Source: Flavobacterium pectinovorum (GTDB lineage: Bacteria > Bacteroidota > Bacteroidia > Flavobacteriales > Flavobacteriaceae). Taken from it: a stretch of 64,000 bases of DNA. Made by a program: the position numbers and the translations under genes. Where the stretch lies: the NCBI RefSeq assembly GCF_006438875.1, contig NZ_RCZH01000009.1:58046-122045 (forward strand). The letters are read 5' to 3'. The notes beneath the pieces are model-generated. The model was not told the DNA's origin. It worked only from the letters and a program-made list of their open reading frames with translations, and did no database searches. Shown piece by piece: positions 26,103-35,832 of the stretch; position 1 is the stretch's first letter, and every line of letters begins with the position of its first letter.

Positions 26103-27215
26103 ATGGAATTGAGTTACTGGGAACTTAAAAATTGGTTTACAAATGTTGACTATACTATTGTAGGAAGCGGCATTGTAGGTTTGCATGCAGCATTACGCTT
26201 GCGCGAAAGGTTTCCAGCTGCAAAAATTCTGGTGTTAGAAAAAGGAATGTTGCCGCAAGGCGCAAGCACCAAAAATGCAGGTTTTGCCTGTTTTGGAAGT
26301 CTTTCTGAAATTATGGACGATCTCAAAACACATTCAGAAGAAGAAGTTGTTAATCTAATTGAGAAACGTTGGAAAGGTTTACAATTACTTCGAAAAAGAT
26401 TAGGAGATTCTGCAATAGATTTTAAACCTCACGGCGGATATGAATTGTTTTTGAAAGAAGATGAACTTGGTTTTGGAGAATGTATTTCGAAATTGCCTTT
26501 TATAAACGAAATTCTGAGATCACTTTTCAAAGCCGATGTTTTTACCAAAGAAACAGACCGATTCGGGTTTGGAAACATTCAGGATTATTTAATTTTTAAT
26601 CCATTTGAAGCTCAAATTGATACCGGAAATATGATGCAGGAATTGTTGCGACAAGCAGTTTCGGATAATATTTTGATTCTAAATCAACAAACAGTTACGG
26701 CATATTCTGATTTAGGAAATCAGGTCGAAATCGTTTTGAAGGATTTTAGTTTTAAATCCAAAAAAATACTTTTTGCTACAAATGGTTTTGCAAATGCTTT
26801 AACAAAAGGTGCCGTTCAGCCAGCGAGAGCGCAAGTTTTAATAACAGAACCAATTCATAATTTAGATATAAAAGGTACATTTCATTTAGATCGGGGTTAT
26901 TATTATTTCAGAAATATAAACGATAGAATCTTACTTGGAGGCGGAAGAAATCTGGATTTTGAAACTGAAAATACAACCGAATTTGGTCAGACAGAAATTA
27001 TACAAAATAAACTGGAGGATTTACTTAAAAATATTATTTTACCCAATCATGATTTCAGGATTGCGCATCGCTGGAGCGGTATTATGGGAGTAGGAAACAG
27101 TAAAAATCCTGTTGTTACGCAATTGTCAGAAAATGTGTTTTGCGGAGTACGTTTAGGCGGAATGGGTGTAGCAATAGGCAGTTTAATAGGAACAGAATTA
27201 GCAGATTTAATATAA
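26103..27215 (+). CDS. FAD-dependent oxidoreductase (D-amino-acid oxidase/DadA-like fold)
   Basis: A 370-residue flavoprotein. The dinucleotide-binding motif DYTIVGSGIVGLHAALRLRE is at about 17-36, followed by ILVLEKG and the family's GASTKNAGFACFG. The C-terminal substrate region ends HRWSGIMGVGNSKNPVV and GVRLGGMGVAIGS, which closes the FAD site. It belongs to the DAO superfamily, whose members oxidise amines or amino acids; the substrate is unknown. There is no signal peptide, so it is cytosolic. It is followed by the large type IX cargo gene after 49 bases. Confidence 0.85.
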   Translation: MELSYWELKNWFTNVDYTIVGSGIVGLHAALRLRERFPAAKILVLEKGMLPQGASTKNAGFACFGSLSEIMDDLKTHSEEEVVNLIEKRWKGLQLLRKRLGDSAIDFKPHGGYELFLKEDELGFGECISKLPFINEILRSLFKADVFTKETDRFGFGNIQDYLIFNPFEAQIDTGNMMQELLRQAVSDNILILNQQTVTAYSDLGNQVEIVLKDFSFKSKKILFATNGFANALTKGAVQPARAQVLITEPIHNLDIKGTFHLDRGYYYFRNINDRILLGGGRNLDFETENTTEFGQTEIIQNKLEDLLKNIILPNHDFRIAHRWSGIMGVGNSKNPVVTQLSENVFCGVRLGGMGVAIGSLIGTELADLI

Positions 27216-27264
27216 AATATAAATTACCAGAACCAAAATAATTAAACCAAAACCAACCGAAAAC

Positions 27265-30200
27265 ATGCAAAAAACTACATTTATTGTTCTTTTTTCTTTT
27301 TTTAACCTTCTTTTTTTACAAGCAAATAATAAACCGGAAACCAATTTTTTTGATCTGAATTTTGATGTTACCGTATCATTAATCGGTGAGGTTGAGGTTG
27401 ATTATCATGATTATGATTTTACAGCAACCTACGAATGGCAGTTTGAATATGGTCCCATAGGATTTAAGACTGGAGAAGGTAAAACGATAACCGTTTCTGG
27501 CTGGCCATATTACAATTTTAAACTGGATCCTTTGAAAGGATATGATTTTAGAATTAGAGCAAACAACTTGGTAAATAATGCTCTTGTCTGGACAGATTGG
27601 TCGCAGACAAAAACAATATTCGCAACAAGTGATAAAGTTTTTTCTGTGGGGTACACGGCTAATTTCGATGATTCAAAAGCAACAAATCTGGAATGGCGAG
27701 GATTGCTTTATAATAATTCTACAAGTGACGCTGGTATAGGTTTTTCTACAGGAAACAATCATAGTGCCAATGGTGATAAGGGTTCATCAGTATATATGGC
27801 TAATTACAATTATGATTCAAATTCTTATATTGGTTTTGTGTCTCCCAGATTTAATGACCTGGCAACAGATCGAAAAATAAAATTCTGGACCTATGGATAT
27901 TATCCGGAAACGGAGTTATTGGTTGGTACAATGACAGATCCTAATGATTTCAATACGTTTCATTTACTTGCTCCGGTTGAAGTAAAAACGGGTGGTGGCT
28001 GGCAGCCACAGACTATTTATCTGAACAATTATAAAGGTACTGATCAGTATATTGTGTTTTTCTTTAAAAGTAAATATTATGGAGCTGATAGTAATGAGGT
28101 TTATTTAGACGACTTTAGTTATGAAAAAGCTTCGGATTGTTTTGATCAAACCAATTTTGCCGTCACAAATATTGAGCAAAAGTCAGTTCAAATAAGCTTT
28201 GATGCTCCAAATGAAAATAATTTTCAGGTAAGTTTAACCAATGTTGCCAAACATACTACAGAAATTTTTAATATTCAAAGCAGCCCTTTTACCATAAATA
28301 ATTTAGTGGGGAATACGGATTATCAAGTGAAAGTAAGAGCCAATTGTATTGATGATTTATTTTCTAATTGGACAAAAACAATTCCTTTTAAAACACCTTG
28401 TACCGTTATTTCAGATAGTTACAGTACCTCTTTTGAAGGAACCAATTATATTGATCCTTGCTGGAGTGTAATTGCCAATAATTGTCTAGTTCGTAGTAGT
28501 TTAGAAAATGTTGGGGGATCAACTAGGTTCACACCGAAAACGGGTGATGCAACAATTATAATTTCGAAATTCGTTTCAACTTTAAATGTTGATAAAGCCT
28601 ATTTGATAACTCCATATATTGCTGATTTAGATGCTGATAAAAGAGTAAGATTTAGCCTTTTGACCTATAGCGGCAGTTATAAATACCACACTAGTTCGCT
28701 AACGATTGGTACGATGTCTGATCCTAAAGATGCGAGCACGTTCATTGCTCTAAAAACAATTTTACCATCAGAAATGAATGAAATTGAGAACTTAAATAAA
28801 TCGTCACTTTGGAAAGAACATACGGTTTATTTAGACAATTATTTAAAAACTAATAATCATCATTATATAGCTTTGAGATATAATAATGAGAGTGAATCAG
28901 AATTTAGCATTGATGATTTTGTATATGAAAAAGCGTCGTTTTGCTTAGAGCCGCTTAATCCAAGAACGACTAGTTTTGGGTATGACTTCGCAACGGTGAC
29001 CTGGGATAATTATAAGCCAGCAACGGAATGGCAGATTGAATACGGACCAAAAGGTTTTGAACACGGAACAGGAACTATTGTAACTGCAAACACATTTCCT
29101 TTTAAAATTACCGAATCTGTTTTAGATGATACTGAATATGATTTCTATGTGCGCAATAAATGCGGCAATGATTATAGCGGATGGTCTGATAAGGGATATT
29201 TCAAGACCAAATGCATAGGAGTAACTGCTGGTTACAAAGAGGATTTTGAAACTTTTGCTTTTGAAAAAAATGGCTGCTGGACCAGAATTGTGCCTAATTT
29301 TACTGTGGAAAGTTATTATACTAAAAATGATTTTATAGATTCTCCTAAACAATCTGCGCCAAATTATTTAGTGCATAGCGGTTTAAGATCTATTTGTTTG
29401 TTGAATAAACCTGACGTACTTTTTCCTGGGGAAACAAAAACAGAAGGTAATTCAGATAGAATCGTACTTATTTCTCCAAGATTAAAAGATTTTGACCATT
29501 ATAAAAAAATCAGTTTTTGGTTGTCAACCAGACAACAGAGTTCACAGGCTCCGGCAGAATTGATCGTGGGTACAATGTCAGATCCTGATGACGCCACTAC
29601 TTTTACACCTTATAGAGTAGTTGCTATTCCGGTAACGAGCCATGATAAAATGATAAAATATGAAATAGAATTTTCTGATTATTATGGAACAGATAAGTTT
29701 ATTGCTTTCAAGCAGAGCAAAATAAATGTAAGACTGACTGATTTTTTCCTTGATGATTTCGAATACAATCAAAACGAATGTATAAAACCTGGATTATTAG
29801 GAGCAAGACAGTCGGGTAGTGATATTGCAACTTTAGATTGGCGAGATAATAACACGAAGAAACCATCAGAAAGTTGGGATATTGAATACGGACCAAAAGG
29901 ATTTGCTGATGGATCAGGAACGATAATAAATGTAAAAACAAATCCGGCTAATTTAACAGGTTTAGCACAGGGAATTTATGATTGCAGAGTAAGAGCGTAT
30001 TGCGAAGCCGGAATTGCAAGTGATTGGTCTGATCGTTATACTTTTAAAATTGGCTGTACCGAAAAAGCTCCTTTTGTAGAAAACTTTGATCAATATCAGG
30101 TTCTTAACGAAATTCCTGGTTTCTGCTGGACTAAAAACAGCTTTATGGATACGCAGCTTTTAGAATGTTATTTAACCAATATTAATAGCTCTCCAAATGT

Positions 30201-32160
30201 TTTTTACTTGCAAAATAATCGGGATACGCCACTTTTAGTGTCACCTTATTTGGAGGATTTTGACAAAGACAAGAAAATTAAATTTTGGCTTAATGGGCAG
30301 TTAACAAGCAGTAATATAAAATCGGGAGATTTGGTAATTGGAACTATCAAAAATCCGTTAGATATTTCGACATTTGAACCGTATCAAACTATTTCAGTTG
30401 AAGAACTAAAAAACTTACCGAAATACGGAAAAGAAGTCAATGTTGATTTTTCTAAATATAAAGGTTCAAATAAGCAGATCGCATTTATGTTTAAATTGAA
30501 TGATGATATATGGAGTGGAACTAACAGAGTCTTGATCGATGATTTTAATTATGATCAAACCTTGTCTTGTTATGAGCCAATAGATGTTGTTTTTTCGAAT
30601 ATCAATAATAATTCGGTTCAAATAAACTGGACTTCAAAAAACGCATTACCAGAAAAAGTTGAGATAGAATATGGTGCAACCGGATTTACTCCGGGCATGG
30701 GAACTATTCTAAATACAACTGCAAACGAAATAAAAGTTTCGAACTTGCAATCTGGAATTTCCTATCAGTTTTATTTTAAAACAGTATGTGATGCCGGAAA
30801 TTCGATCGTGGTTGGACCAAAGAAAATTGAAACAACATGCAGCGTTAAAACCTTACCATGGATTGAGAAATTTAGTAATTTACCTGCTTACGGAAAAGAT
30901 GTATTGCCTGATTGTTTCAAATTGTTGCACGGGAGTTTAACTCTTGAAAACACTGCTGTAGAAGAAGTTTTCAGTAATTATAGTCCGGATTATTTGCGAG
31001 ATGGTTTTGATGATCATAGTTATATCTACTTAAGAGGAGATTTTTGGACAGATTTTATGGCTCCTATGTTTCATCTGGAAGCAGGGACAACCTATAAATT
31101 TAGTGTACAAGGAAGAAATAGTTACGAATATAGAACGCAGGGAATTGGATTATCTGCAGGAAGAGGACAAAATGCATATAATATGGAAACCAGATTGGGA
31201 GGCACTGGCAGACTTACAGAATATAATTATAGTGAGGTAGTGTCTTATTTTACGCCAGTTGTTTCTGGAGATTATAGTTTTTTAATGGATTTTTCAAATT
31301 CTGGTGCACCAAATTTACTTGCGGATAATTTTGAATTAAAAGAAGGGTATAAAGTATCCGTTGATGGAAATAAAAATTCAACTGTCTATGATTTTCAAAA
31401 AGGAATAACAGATGATATTATTCTTGAAGATACATTTGATGCAAGTTGTGAAATAGGTTTTGATGATCAGTCGGCAGCAAATAAAGTAGTTGTAATGAGC
31501 AAGGGTTCATCAGGGAGCAATTGGGTAACGACTTCAACAAATTCAAATTCTGGAAAAACAAACGAAAATGCAGCTTCTATTTGGGAATTAAATCAAAGTA
31601 ATATTTCTAAAGTAAACACTAAGATAGATGCTAAAAATGCAGCTTCTTTATTTATGAGTTTTGAACTGAAACAAAGATTTGTTGATCACAATACGGAGTC
31701 TATGTTTAGAGTTATTGTAAACGGAAATGTGTTGGGAGATGTAATCAAACCTGTAACAAACAAAGCAGATAGTTTTCAGAAATATATGTTTGATTTAACC
31801 CCTTATGTAGGTTCAGAAATCAGGATTTCGCTGCAGCATATTGGGAAAACGGATTTTGAAGATACCGCATTTTTAGATAATTTAACCTTTGCAAAAACAG
31901 TAGAGAACTTGTCAGTTGTGGAGAATAAGATTACAGATTTTAAATATTATCCAAATCCAATCGAAAATATTTTAAATATAGAAAGTAATTCGATAATTTC
32001 GAATTTGGAAGTTTATAATCTAAATGGACAATTGCTTTTTGAAAGTAAATATTCAGATGCAAAAATAGCTGTCGATTTTAAACGATATGCAACAGGTGTT
32101 TACTTGGTTGTTTTAAAACAGGATGACAAAAAGGAAACCTTTAAAGTGATAAAAAAATAA
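27265..32160 (+). CDS. Giant type IX secretion cargo protein with five Fn3/jelly-roll modules
   Basis: A 1631-residue protein with signal peptide at 1-20 (MQKTTFIVLFSFFNLLFLQA). It holds five repeated modules. Most have a fibronectin-III-like half with EYGPxGFxxGxGT (the second copy lacks this motif), and most have a jelly-roll half with VGTMSDPDDATTF-type and DDFxYE motifs, many flanked by single Cys residues. The C-terminus (about 1560-1631) has NPIENILNI, LEVYNLNGQLLF and a final ATGVYLVVLKQDDKKETFKV, the type A sorting domain cleaved on export by the type IX machinery. It is probably a surface or secreted binding protein; no catalytic domain is seen. Confidence 0.88.
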   Translation: MQKTTFIVLFSFFNLLFLQANNKPETNFFDLNFDVTVSLIGEVEVDYHDYDFTATYEWQFEYGPIGFKTGEGKTITVSGWPYYNFKLDPLKGYDFRIRANNLVNNALVWTDWSQTKTIFATSDKVFSVGYTANFDDSKATNLEWRGLLYNNSTSDAGIGFSTGNNHSANGDKGSSVYMANYNYDSNSYIGFVSPRFNDLATDRKIKFWTYGYYPETELLVGTMTDPNDFNTFHLLAPVEVKTGGGWQPQTIYLNNYKGTDQYIVFFFKSKYYGADSNEVYLDDFSYEKASDCFDQTNFAVTNIEQKSVQISFDAPNENNFQVSLTNVAKHTTEIFNIQSSPFTINNLVGNTDYQVKVRANCIDDLFSNWTKTIPFKTPCTVISDSYSTSFEGTNYIDPCWSVIANNCLVRSSLENVGGSTRFTPKTGDATIIISKFVSTLNVDKAYLITPYIADLDADKRVRFSLLTYSGSYKYHTSSLTIGTMSDPKDASTFIALKTILPSEMNEIENLNKSSLWKEHTVYLDNYLKTNNHHYIALRYNNESESEFSIDDFVYEKASFCLEPLNPRTTSFGYDFATVTWDNYKPATEWQIEYGPKGFEHGTGTIVTANTFPFKITESVLDDTEYDFYVRNKCGNDYSGWSDKGYFKTKCIGVTAGYKEDFETFAFEKNGCWTRIVPNFTVESYYTKNDFIDSPKQSAPNYLVHSGLRSICLLNKPDVLFPGETKTEGNSDRIVLISPRLKDFDHYKKISFWLSTRQQSSQAPAELIVGTMSDPDDATTFTPYRVVAIPVTSHDKMIKYEIEFSDYYGTDKFIAFKQSKINVRLTDFFLDDFEYNQNECIKPGLLGARQSGSDIATLDWRDNNTKKPSESWDIEYGPKGFADGSGTIINVKTNPANLTGLAQGIYDCRVRAYCEAGIASDWSDRYTFKIGCTEKAPFVENFDQYQVLNEIPGFCWTKNSFMDTQLLECYLTNINSSPNVFYLQNNRDTPLLVSPYLEDFDKDKKIKFWLNGQLTSSNIKSGDLVIGTIKNPLDISTFEPYQTISVEELKNLPKYGKEVNVDFSKYKGSNKQIAFMFKLNDDIWSGTNRVLIDDFNYDQTLSCYEPIDVVFSNINNNSVQINWTSKNALPEKVEIEYGATGFTPGMGTILNTTANEIKVSNLQSGISYQFYFKTVCDAGNSIVVGPKKIETTCSVKTLPWIEKFSNLPAYGKDVLPDCFKLLHGSLTLENTAVEEVFSNYSPDYLRDGFDDHSYIYLRGDFWTDFMAPMFHLEAGTTYKFSVQGRNSYEYRTQGIGLSAGRGQNAYNMETRLGGTGRLTEYNYSEVVSYFTPVVSGDYSFLMDFSNSGAPNLLADNFELKEGYKVSVDGNKNSTVYDFQKGITDDIILEDTFDASCEIGFDDQSAANKVVVMSKGSSGSNWVTTSTNSNSGKTNENAASIWELNQSNISKVNTKIDAKNAASLFMSFELKQRFVDHNTESMFRVIVNGNVLGDVIKPVTNKADSFQKYMFDLTPYVGSEIRISLQHIGKTDFEDTAFLDNLTFAKTVENLSVVENKITDFKYYPNPIENILNIESNSIISNLEVYNLNGQLLFESKYSDAKIAVDFKRYATGVYLVVLKQDDKKETFKVIKK

Positions 32161-32219
32161 TAGTATAACCGGATTGTTAAGACTACTTTTAGAAAAAAAG
32201 AATTAGCAGAAATAATATA

Positions 32220-32993
32220 ATGGCAGCACCCAAAAAACCAACACCAAAGAAACCGACAACAGCAAGTAAACCAAAACCAGCTTCGAAGAAGACTACTCGT
32301 TCTTTTGGCGAAAAAGTGAAATGGTTTTTTATAAAAGCATGTTTGTGGTTTTTTGGAGTTTCGATCGCATCTGTTGTATTTTTTAAATATGTTCCGGTAC
32401 CGTTTACGCCTTTAATGATTATTCGTGCAATCGAAAATAAAACCGGTGGAAAGGAAGTTTATTTTGATCACGATTGGGAACCAATCGATAAAATTTCGAT
32501 GAATCTTCAAAAAGCCGTGATTGCAAGCGAAGACGGAACTTTTCTGATACACAATGGTTTCGATTTTAAAGCATTGCAAAAAGCCTATAAAAGCAACGAG
32601 CGCGGTCGCCGAATTCGTGGCGGAAGTACCATCTCGCAACAAACAGCCAAAAACGTTTTTTTATGGCAAGGAAAAAGTTATTTGCGAAAAGGACTGGAAG
32701 CTTATTTTACCGTTTTGATCGAAATTATCTGGGGCAAAGAACGTATCATGGAAGTTTATCTGAATAGTATCGAAATGGGCGATGGTGTTTACGGAGCATA
32801 TGCCGCAACAGAACATTGGTATCGTCGTGATGCTTCGAGTTTGACGCCAATGCAAGCAGCGGGAATTGCTGCAATATTGCCAAACCCAAGAAAGTTTAAA
32901 GCAACAGGATCTTCAAGTTATATTAACAGACGTAAAGAAAGAATTGTTCGTGAAATGCGTGCTGTTGGAAAAATAAATTATAATGCGAAGTAA
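32220..32993 (+). CDS. mtgA: Monofunctional peptidoglycan glycosyltransferase
   Basis: A 257-residue inner-membrane enzyme that polymerises lipid II into glycan strands. It has a Lys/Pro/Thr-rich cytosolic start (1-30), a single membrane helix at about 37-57, and a GT51 domain. Catalytic Glu is in VIASEDGTFLIHNGFD; further motifs are RGGSTISQQTAKNVFLW, KERIMEVYLNSIEMGDGVYG and AAILPNPRKF. There is no transpeptidase domain, so it is monofunctional, and the length is normal. It overlaps the next gene by 11 bases. Confidence 0.95.
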   Translation: MAAPKKPTPKKPTTASKPKPASKKTTRSFGEKVKWFFIKACLWFFGVSIASVVFFKYVPVPFTPLMIIRAIENKTGGKEVYFDHDWEPIDKISMNLQKAVIASEDGTFLIHNGFDFKALQKAYKSNERGRRIRGGSTISQQTAKNVFLWQGKSYLRKGLEAYFTVLIEIIWGKERIMEVYLNSIEMGDGVYGAYAATEHWYRRDASSLTPMQAAGIAAILPNPRKFKATGSSSYINRRKERIVREMRAVGKINYNAK

Positions 32994-33942
32994 AAAAGCC
33001 TTTTTTGCATTCCTGATATTATCATCGACTTTGATTTTTGGACAAGCAAAAACTAAAGAAATTGGTCTTATTACAGATAATGACTTATACACTTCATCTA
33101 AAAATGATATGTACTATACGAATGGTTTAGAGTTTTTCTACCGTTTTCTCTCGAAGAACAACAACGAAAAAATCGCTAAAAAAATCACGGAATTTCGAAT
33201 AGGACAATATATTTATAATCCAAGATTTATCAATGCAGAAGCTGTTGGCGAAAATGACCGTCCGTTTACGGCTTATCTTTTTGCCGAGGCGGGACGAAGT
33301 TTTTTTTACAAAAGTGAGTCGGTTTTAAAGACTGATTTTCAATTGGGTTTTATGGGACCAAATGCTTTTGGAAGAGAAACCCAAGAAAGTTTTCATCACT
33401 TAATTGGTTATAAAGAAGTTTTTGGCTGGGAAAATCAATTGCATAATGCTTTTGGCGTTCAGGCGCATGCTTTGTATTCAAAGAAATTATTCCCGAATAA
33501 ACACAATGATTTTGTAGATCTTCATTTTCAGTCAGAAGCGAATCTGGGAACTATTTTCACAGGAGTTTCCACAGGACTTTTAGCACGAATAGGTTTCAAG
33601 AGATTATTACCAATTTACGATTCAAATTTGCACGATGCTTCGATAAGTGCAGAACCGCAATACAATATTAGAGAGTTTTATTTCTACGCAATCCCAAGTG
33701 TCAATTACCAGTTTTATGATGCTACAATCGAAGGAAGTATGTTCAATAACACAAGTCCGTTAACTTTTGACATAACGCATTGGCGCTTTAATGCCGAATT
33801 TGGTTTAAAATACCGCCATAACAATTGGAATTTATCCTATTCTTTTATTTACCGAGGCAGAGAAGTAGAACCTAATGAAATTACAAATACAAGCGCAGGA
33901 TATTTTTTCGGATCAATAAGATTGGGGTATTTGTTGAAATAG
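32983..33942 (+). CDS. LpxR-like outer-membrane lipid A deacylase family protein
   Basis: A 319-residue exported beta-barrel protein with signal peptide at 1-20 (ending STLIFGQ). The family start is clear: NDLYTSSKNDMYYTNGLEF, with the Asn/Asp residues that bind calcium in the LpxR active site. Later strands include FHHLIGYKEVFGWENQLHN and the terminal YFFGSIRLGYLLK, a barrel end. Known LpxR removes the 3'-acyloxyacyl chain from lipid A. Overlap with mtgA makes an envelope pair. Activity is inferred from family only. Confidence 0.82.
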   Translation: MRSKKAFFAFLILSSTLIFGQAKTKEIGLITDNDLYTSSKNDMYYTNGLEFFYRFLSKNNNEKIAKKITEFRIGQYIYNPRFINAEAVGENDRPFTAYLFAEAGRSFFYKSESVLKTDFQLGFMGPNAFGRETQESFHHLIGYKEVFGWENQLHNAFGVQAHALYSKKLFPNKHNDFVDLHFQSEANLGTIFTGVSTGLLARIGFKRLLPIYDSNLHDASISAEPQYNIREFYFYAIPSVNYQFYDATIEGSMFNNTSPLTFDITHWRFNAEFGLKYRHNNWNLSYSFIYRGREVEPNEITNTSAGYFFGSIRLGYLLK

Positions 33943-33947
33943 GGTTT

Positions 33948-33979
33948 GCCACAAAGGCACAAAGGCACAAAGGCACAAA
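33948..33979. repeat. Four tandem 8-bp units (GCCACAAA, then GGCACAAA x3)
   Basis: The first unit begins GCC, the next three are identical GGCACAAA. This is the same GCCAC-initiated, 8-bp-period type as the arrays around 46001-46230. It lies just after the lpxR-like stop codon. Confidence 0.9.
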
Positions 33980-34009
33980 GTTTTTTTATAGTTTGTTTTC
34001 ATTTTATTA

Positions 34010-34051
34010 TCATTTCGACGGAAGAGAAATCCTCATAAGTAACTCGACAAG
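34010..34051. repeat. Half copy of the TCATTTCGACGG repeat (family D)
   Basis: TCATTTCGACGGAAGAGAAA followed by AACTCGACAA matches the left half of the element at 44185-44280. Its presence upstream of the next gene creates a false N-terminal extension in that frame. Confidence 0.65.
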
Positions 34052-34076
34052 GTTTTTTAAATTTCAAAGAATAATT

Positions 34077-34388
34077 ATGATATTAAGCAGTCTTCCTTTC
34101 GAGAACAATGAAATTACTATTGAAAAAGTAATGGCAGGAATAGTGCTGTTATTTGTTTATTTTATCCCAAGCATAATTTCATGGAATAAAAAAAACAGCA
34201 AATTTTTGTTGGTTTGTAATTTGTTTATGGGCTGGACTGGTATTGGCTGGTTTATCTCTTTATTATGGGCTTTAAATATAAACAGGCAGCATGCGTTAAT
34301 TATAGCTCAGGAAAAAAAGAAAAAAAAGCAGGATAGAAAAGAAGCAAAACGCAAAATTTTGTTAGACACAGATAGTGCGGATTTATAA
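34077..34388 (+). CDS. Superinfection-immunity family membrane protein
   Basis: A 103-residue protein with two membrane segments. The first is at about 16-38 (VMAGIVLLFVYFIPSIISW), the second at 43-66 (LLVCNLFMGWTGIGWFISLL), followed by a Lys-rich cytosolic tail. YFIPSII and NLFMGWTGIGW are the hallmarks of the Imm_superinfect family, named after phage T4 Imm, though most bacterial members have no known role. I start at ATG 34077, because the upstream in-frame stretch is repeat DNA. There is no phage context. Confidence 0.72.
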   Translation: MILSSLPFENNEITIEKVMAGIVLLFVYFIPSIISWNKKNSKFLLVCNLFMGWTGIGWFISLLWALNINRQHALIIAQEKKKKKQDRKEAKRKILLDTDSADL

Positions 34389-35013
34389 TCCTGCTCTGGG
34401 AAGTCTTTTCGCCTGCGTGAGCGTCTCGCTCGTGACCGCAAAGATTATGACAAGATTGTGTAAAAACAAAAACGTCTCTTGATATTCTCCGCTAGGAGAT
34501 AAATGTTGGTAGAAAAAAACAGCATAAAGTAAATATGTCCCTTAGGGCAATGTCATTAAGTTAAGAGAAAACCCAATGGAACAAGTTCTTAAGGACAATA
34601 TCGCGTCTGGTTGCTTGTTTATTTTGATTATTAGAAAATAAATCCATTTCATTATTTAAGATACATATTTTTATGTTTTTTTGTTCCATCGGAACATCTC
34701 ATCGGTAGTCAAATAAATACAGCATTTTTTACGTTCCGTAGGAACGTTTGGTTTTATAAATAATAACGGCAAAAATACATACAGAGTAGACACACAATTT
34801 GTCAAACGTCCTTACAGGACGATATTTCTCACGATCTATTTTTATTCTACCAATGAAATGTTCCGATGGAACAAATTGTGGATGGGCAATTCTTTCTTTC
34901 TACCAACCTGTAATCTCTCCGAGATATTTTTTATCCGGTCTGCGAAGAGTTATTAAATCAAAAAGCCACTCCGTTTTTTGGAATGGCTTTATATATTTTG
35001 ACTAAAAATTCTA
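34389..35013. other. 625-base spacer holding repeat copy A2
   Basis: No gene is supported. It contains a short GC-richer hairpin near 34415-34440 (GAGCG-TCT-CGCTC), the TGTCATTAAGTTAAGAG flank at 34551, the MITE-like copy at 34681-34874, and the tail of the XRE gene's transcript. Confidence 0.6.
34681..34874. repeat. MITE-like palindromic element, copy A2
   Basis: A 194-base element with 28-base inverted ends (34681-34708 and 34847-34874, two mismatches). The inner palindromes are ACGTTCCGTAGGAACGT (34731-34747, identical to copy A1) and CGTCCTTACAGGACG (34807-34821, with paired changes that keep the stem). The compensatory changes show that the hairpin itself is conserved. Confidence 0.85.
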
Positions 35014-35409
35014 TTATTTGTCCTTCAATAACTTCTCTAAATATTCGACTTTTTCTTTTTCAGCAAGAACTAGACGTTCGTAAAGTTCAACTACTTTATC
35101 TAAAGGATTAAAGTTGCAAACAGAGCCGCTTTCAAATTTTCCAAAATTTCCGGGGCTATCGTTGAAAGTATTAAAGTACGTAATCATATTTTCTTCTGAA
35201 AAACTTTTTATTGCTTCTGCGGTTACACCAAGTGCTTTTGCGATTTCGACAAGTTTATCTTCGTCTATAGTTTCACTGTTTTCTATCGCCGATATTGCTT
35301 GTTGGTTTGTTCCTAAAGCTTGTGCCAAAGCTTCTTGTTTCATATCTCGAAGTTCACGAATACGGCTAATTTTTCGCCCTATATGATTTGGTTTTGTTGC
35401 TGTGCTCAT
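35014..35409 (-). CDS. XRE-family transcriptional regulator
   Basis: A 131-residue DNA-binding protein. A helix-turn-helix of the Cro/CI type spans about 11-66 (RIRELRDMKQEALAQALGTN, QQAISAIENSE, LVEIAKALGV). A middle stretch resembling a small sensor or dimer region follows, then a C-terminal coiled coil (KVVELYERLVLAEKEKVEYL). Solo regulators of this layout are common in Flavobacteria; the target is unknown. Repeat-rich spacers flank it on both sides and there is no co-oriented partner. Confidence 0.9.
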   Translation of the reverse strand: MSTATKPNHIGRKISRIRELRDMKQEALAQALGTNQQAISAIENSETIDEDKLVEIAKALGVTAEAIKSFSEENMITYFNTFNDSPGNFGKFESGSVCNFNPLDKVVELYERLVLAEKEKVEYLEKLLKDK

Positions 35410-35832
35410 AATTCAAAGATATTTAAAATTCCTTTTGTAAAATAGTTTTTAGTAAAAAACAGATTGCCCTCGTAAGATACAATTCTTAAACGGTTTGCGT
35501 CTGATGATTTTACATTGAATGAAAAGCAAAAATACAATTTTTCAGACAAATATTTAGTAAAAGCAAAACTTCGAAGATTCTTAAAAAAATAAAAGTTCTA
35601 ATCTAGCCCCGATGGAAATGATATCCTTTTTACTGCTCCTTTAGCAGGAAAAAGATATAATGTACAGCGGGACAAGAGGTCTTTTGAAAACGGGAATTTC
35701 TGCTTCTGAATAAAAATAAAACCCCTGAATTTCAATCAAAACAGATTTAAAATTCAATTTACGGGATGCCGTAAATAAAATATTTTTTTAAATACTACTT
35801 TTATCGCCTAATACTACTAAAAGAAAACTATT
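35410..35832. other. 423-base spacer with repeat E1
   Basis: No gene is supported. It holds the hairpin repeat at 35604-35682, a small hairpin at 35758-35775 (TTTACGG-GATG-CCGTAAA), and two copies of TAATACTACT just before the lipoprotein gene. Confidence 0.55.
35604..35682. repeat. Hairpin repeat E1 (TAGCCCCGATGGAA type)
   Basis: Starts TAGCCCCGATGGAAATG and contains an inverted pair (35621-35637 with 35643-35658) around TCCTT, followed by AATGTACAGCGGGA. A related copy is at 44336-44400 with a different stem sequence but the same frame of motifs. Confidence 0.7.

Noticed and set aside
33993..34076. Longer form of the superinfection-immunity family protein
   Set aside because: The extra 28 codons are read from repeat DNA (family D half copy); the family starts close to ATG 34077.
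34077..35409. Phage-defence or prophage remnant (superinfection-immunity protein plus XRE regulator)
   Set aside because: There is no integrase, structural gene, attachment site or further defence gene; the two genes are on opposite strands with repeats between.
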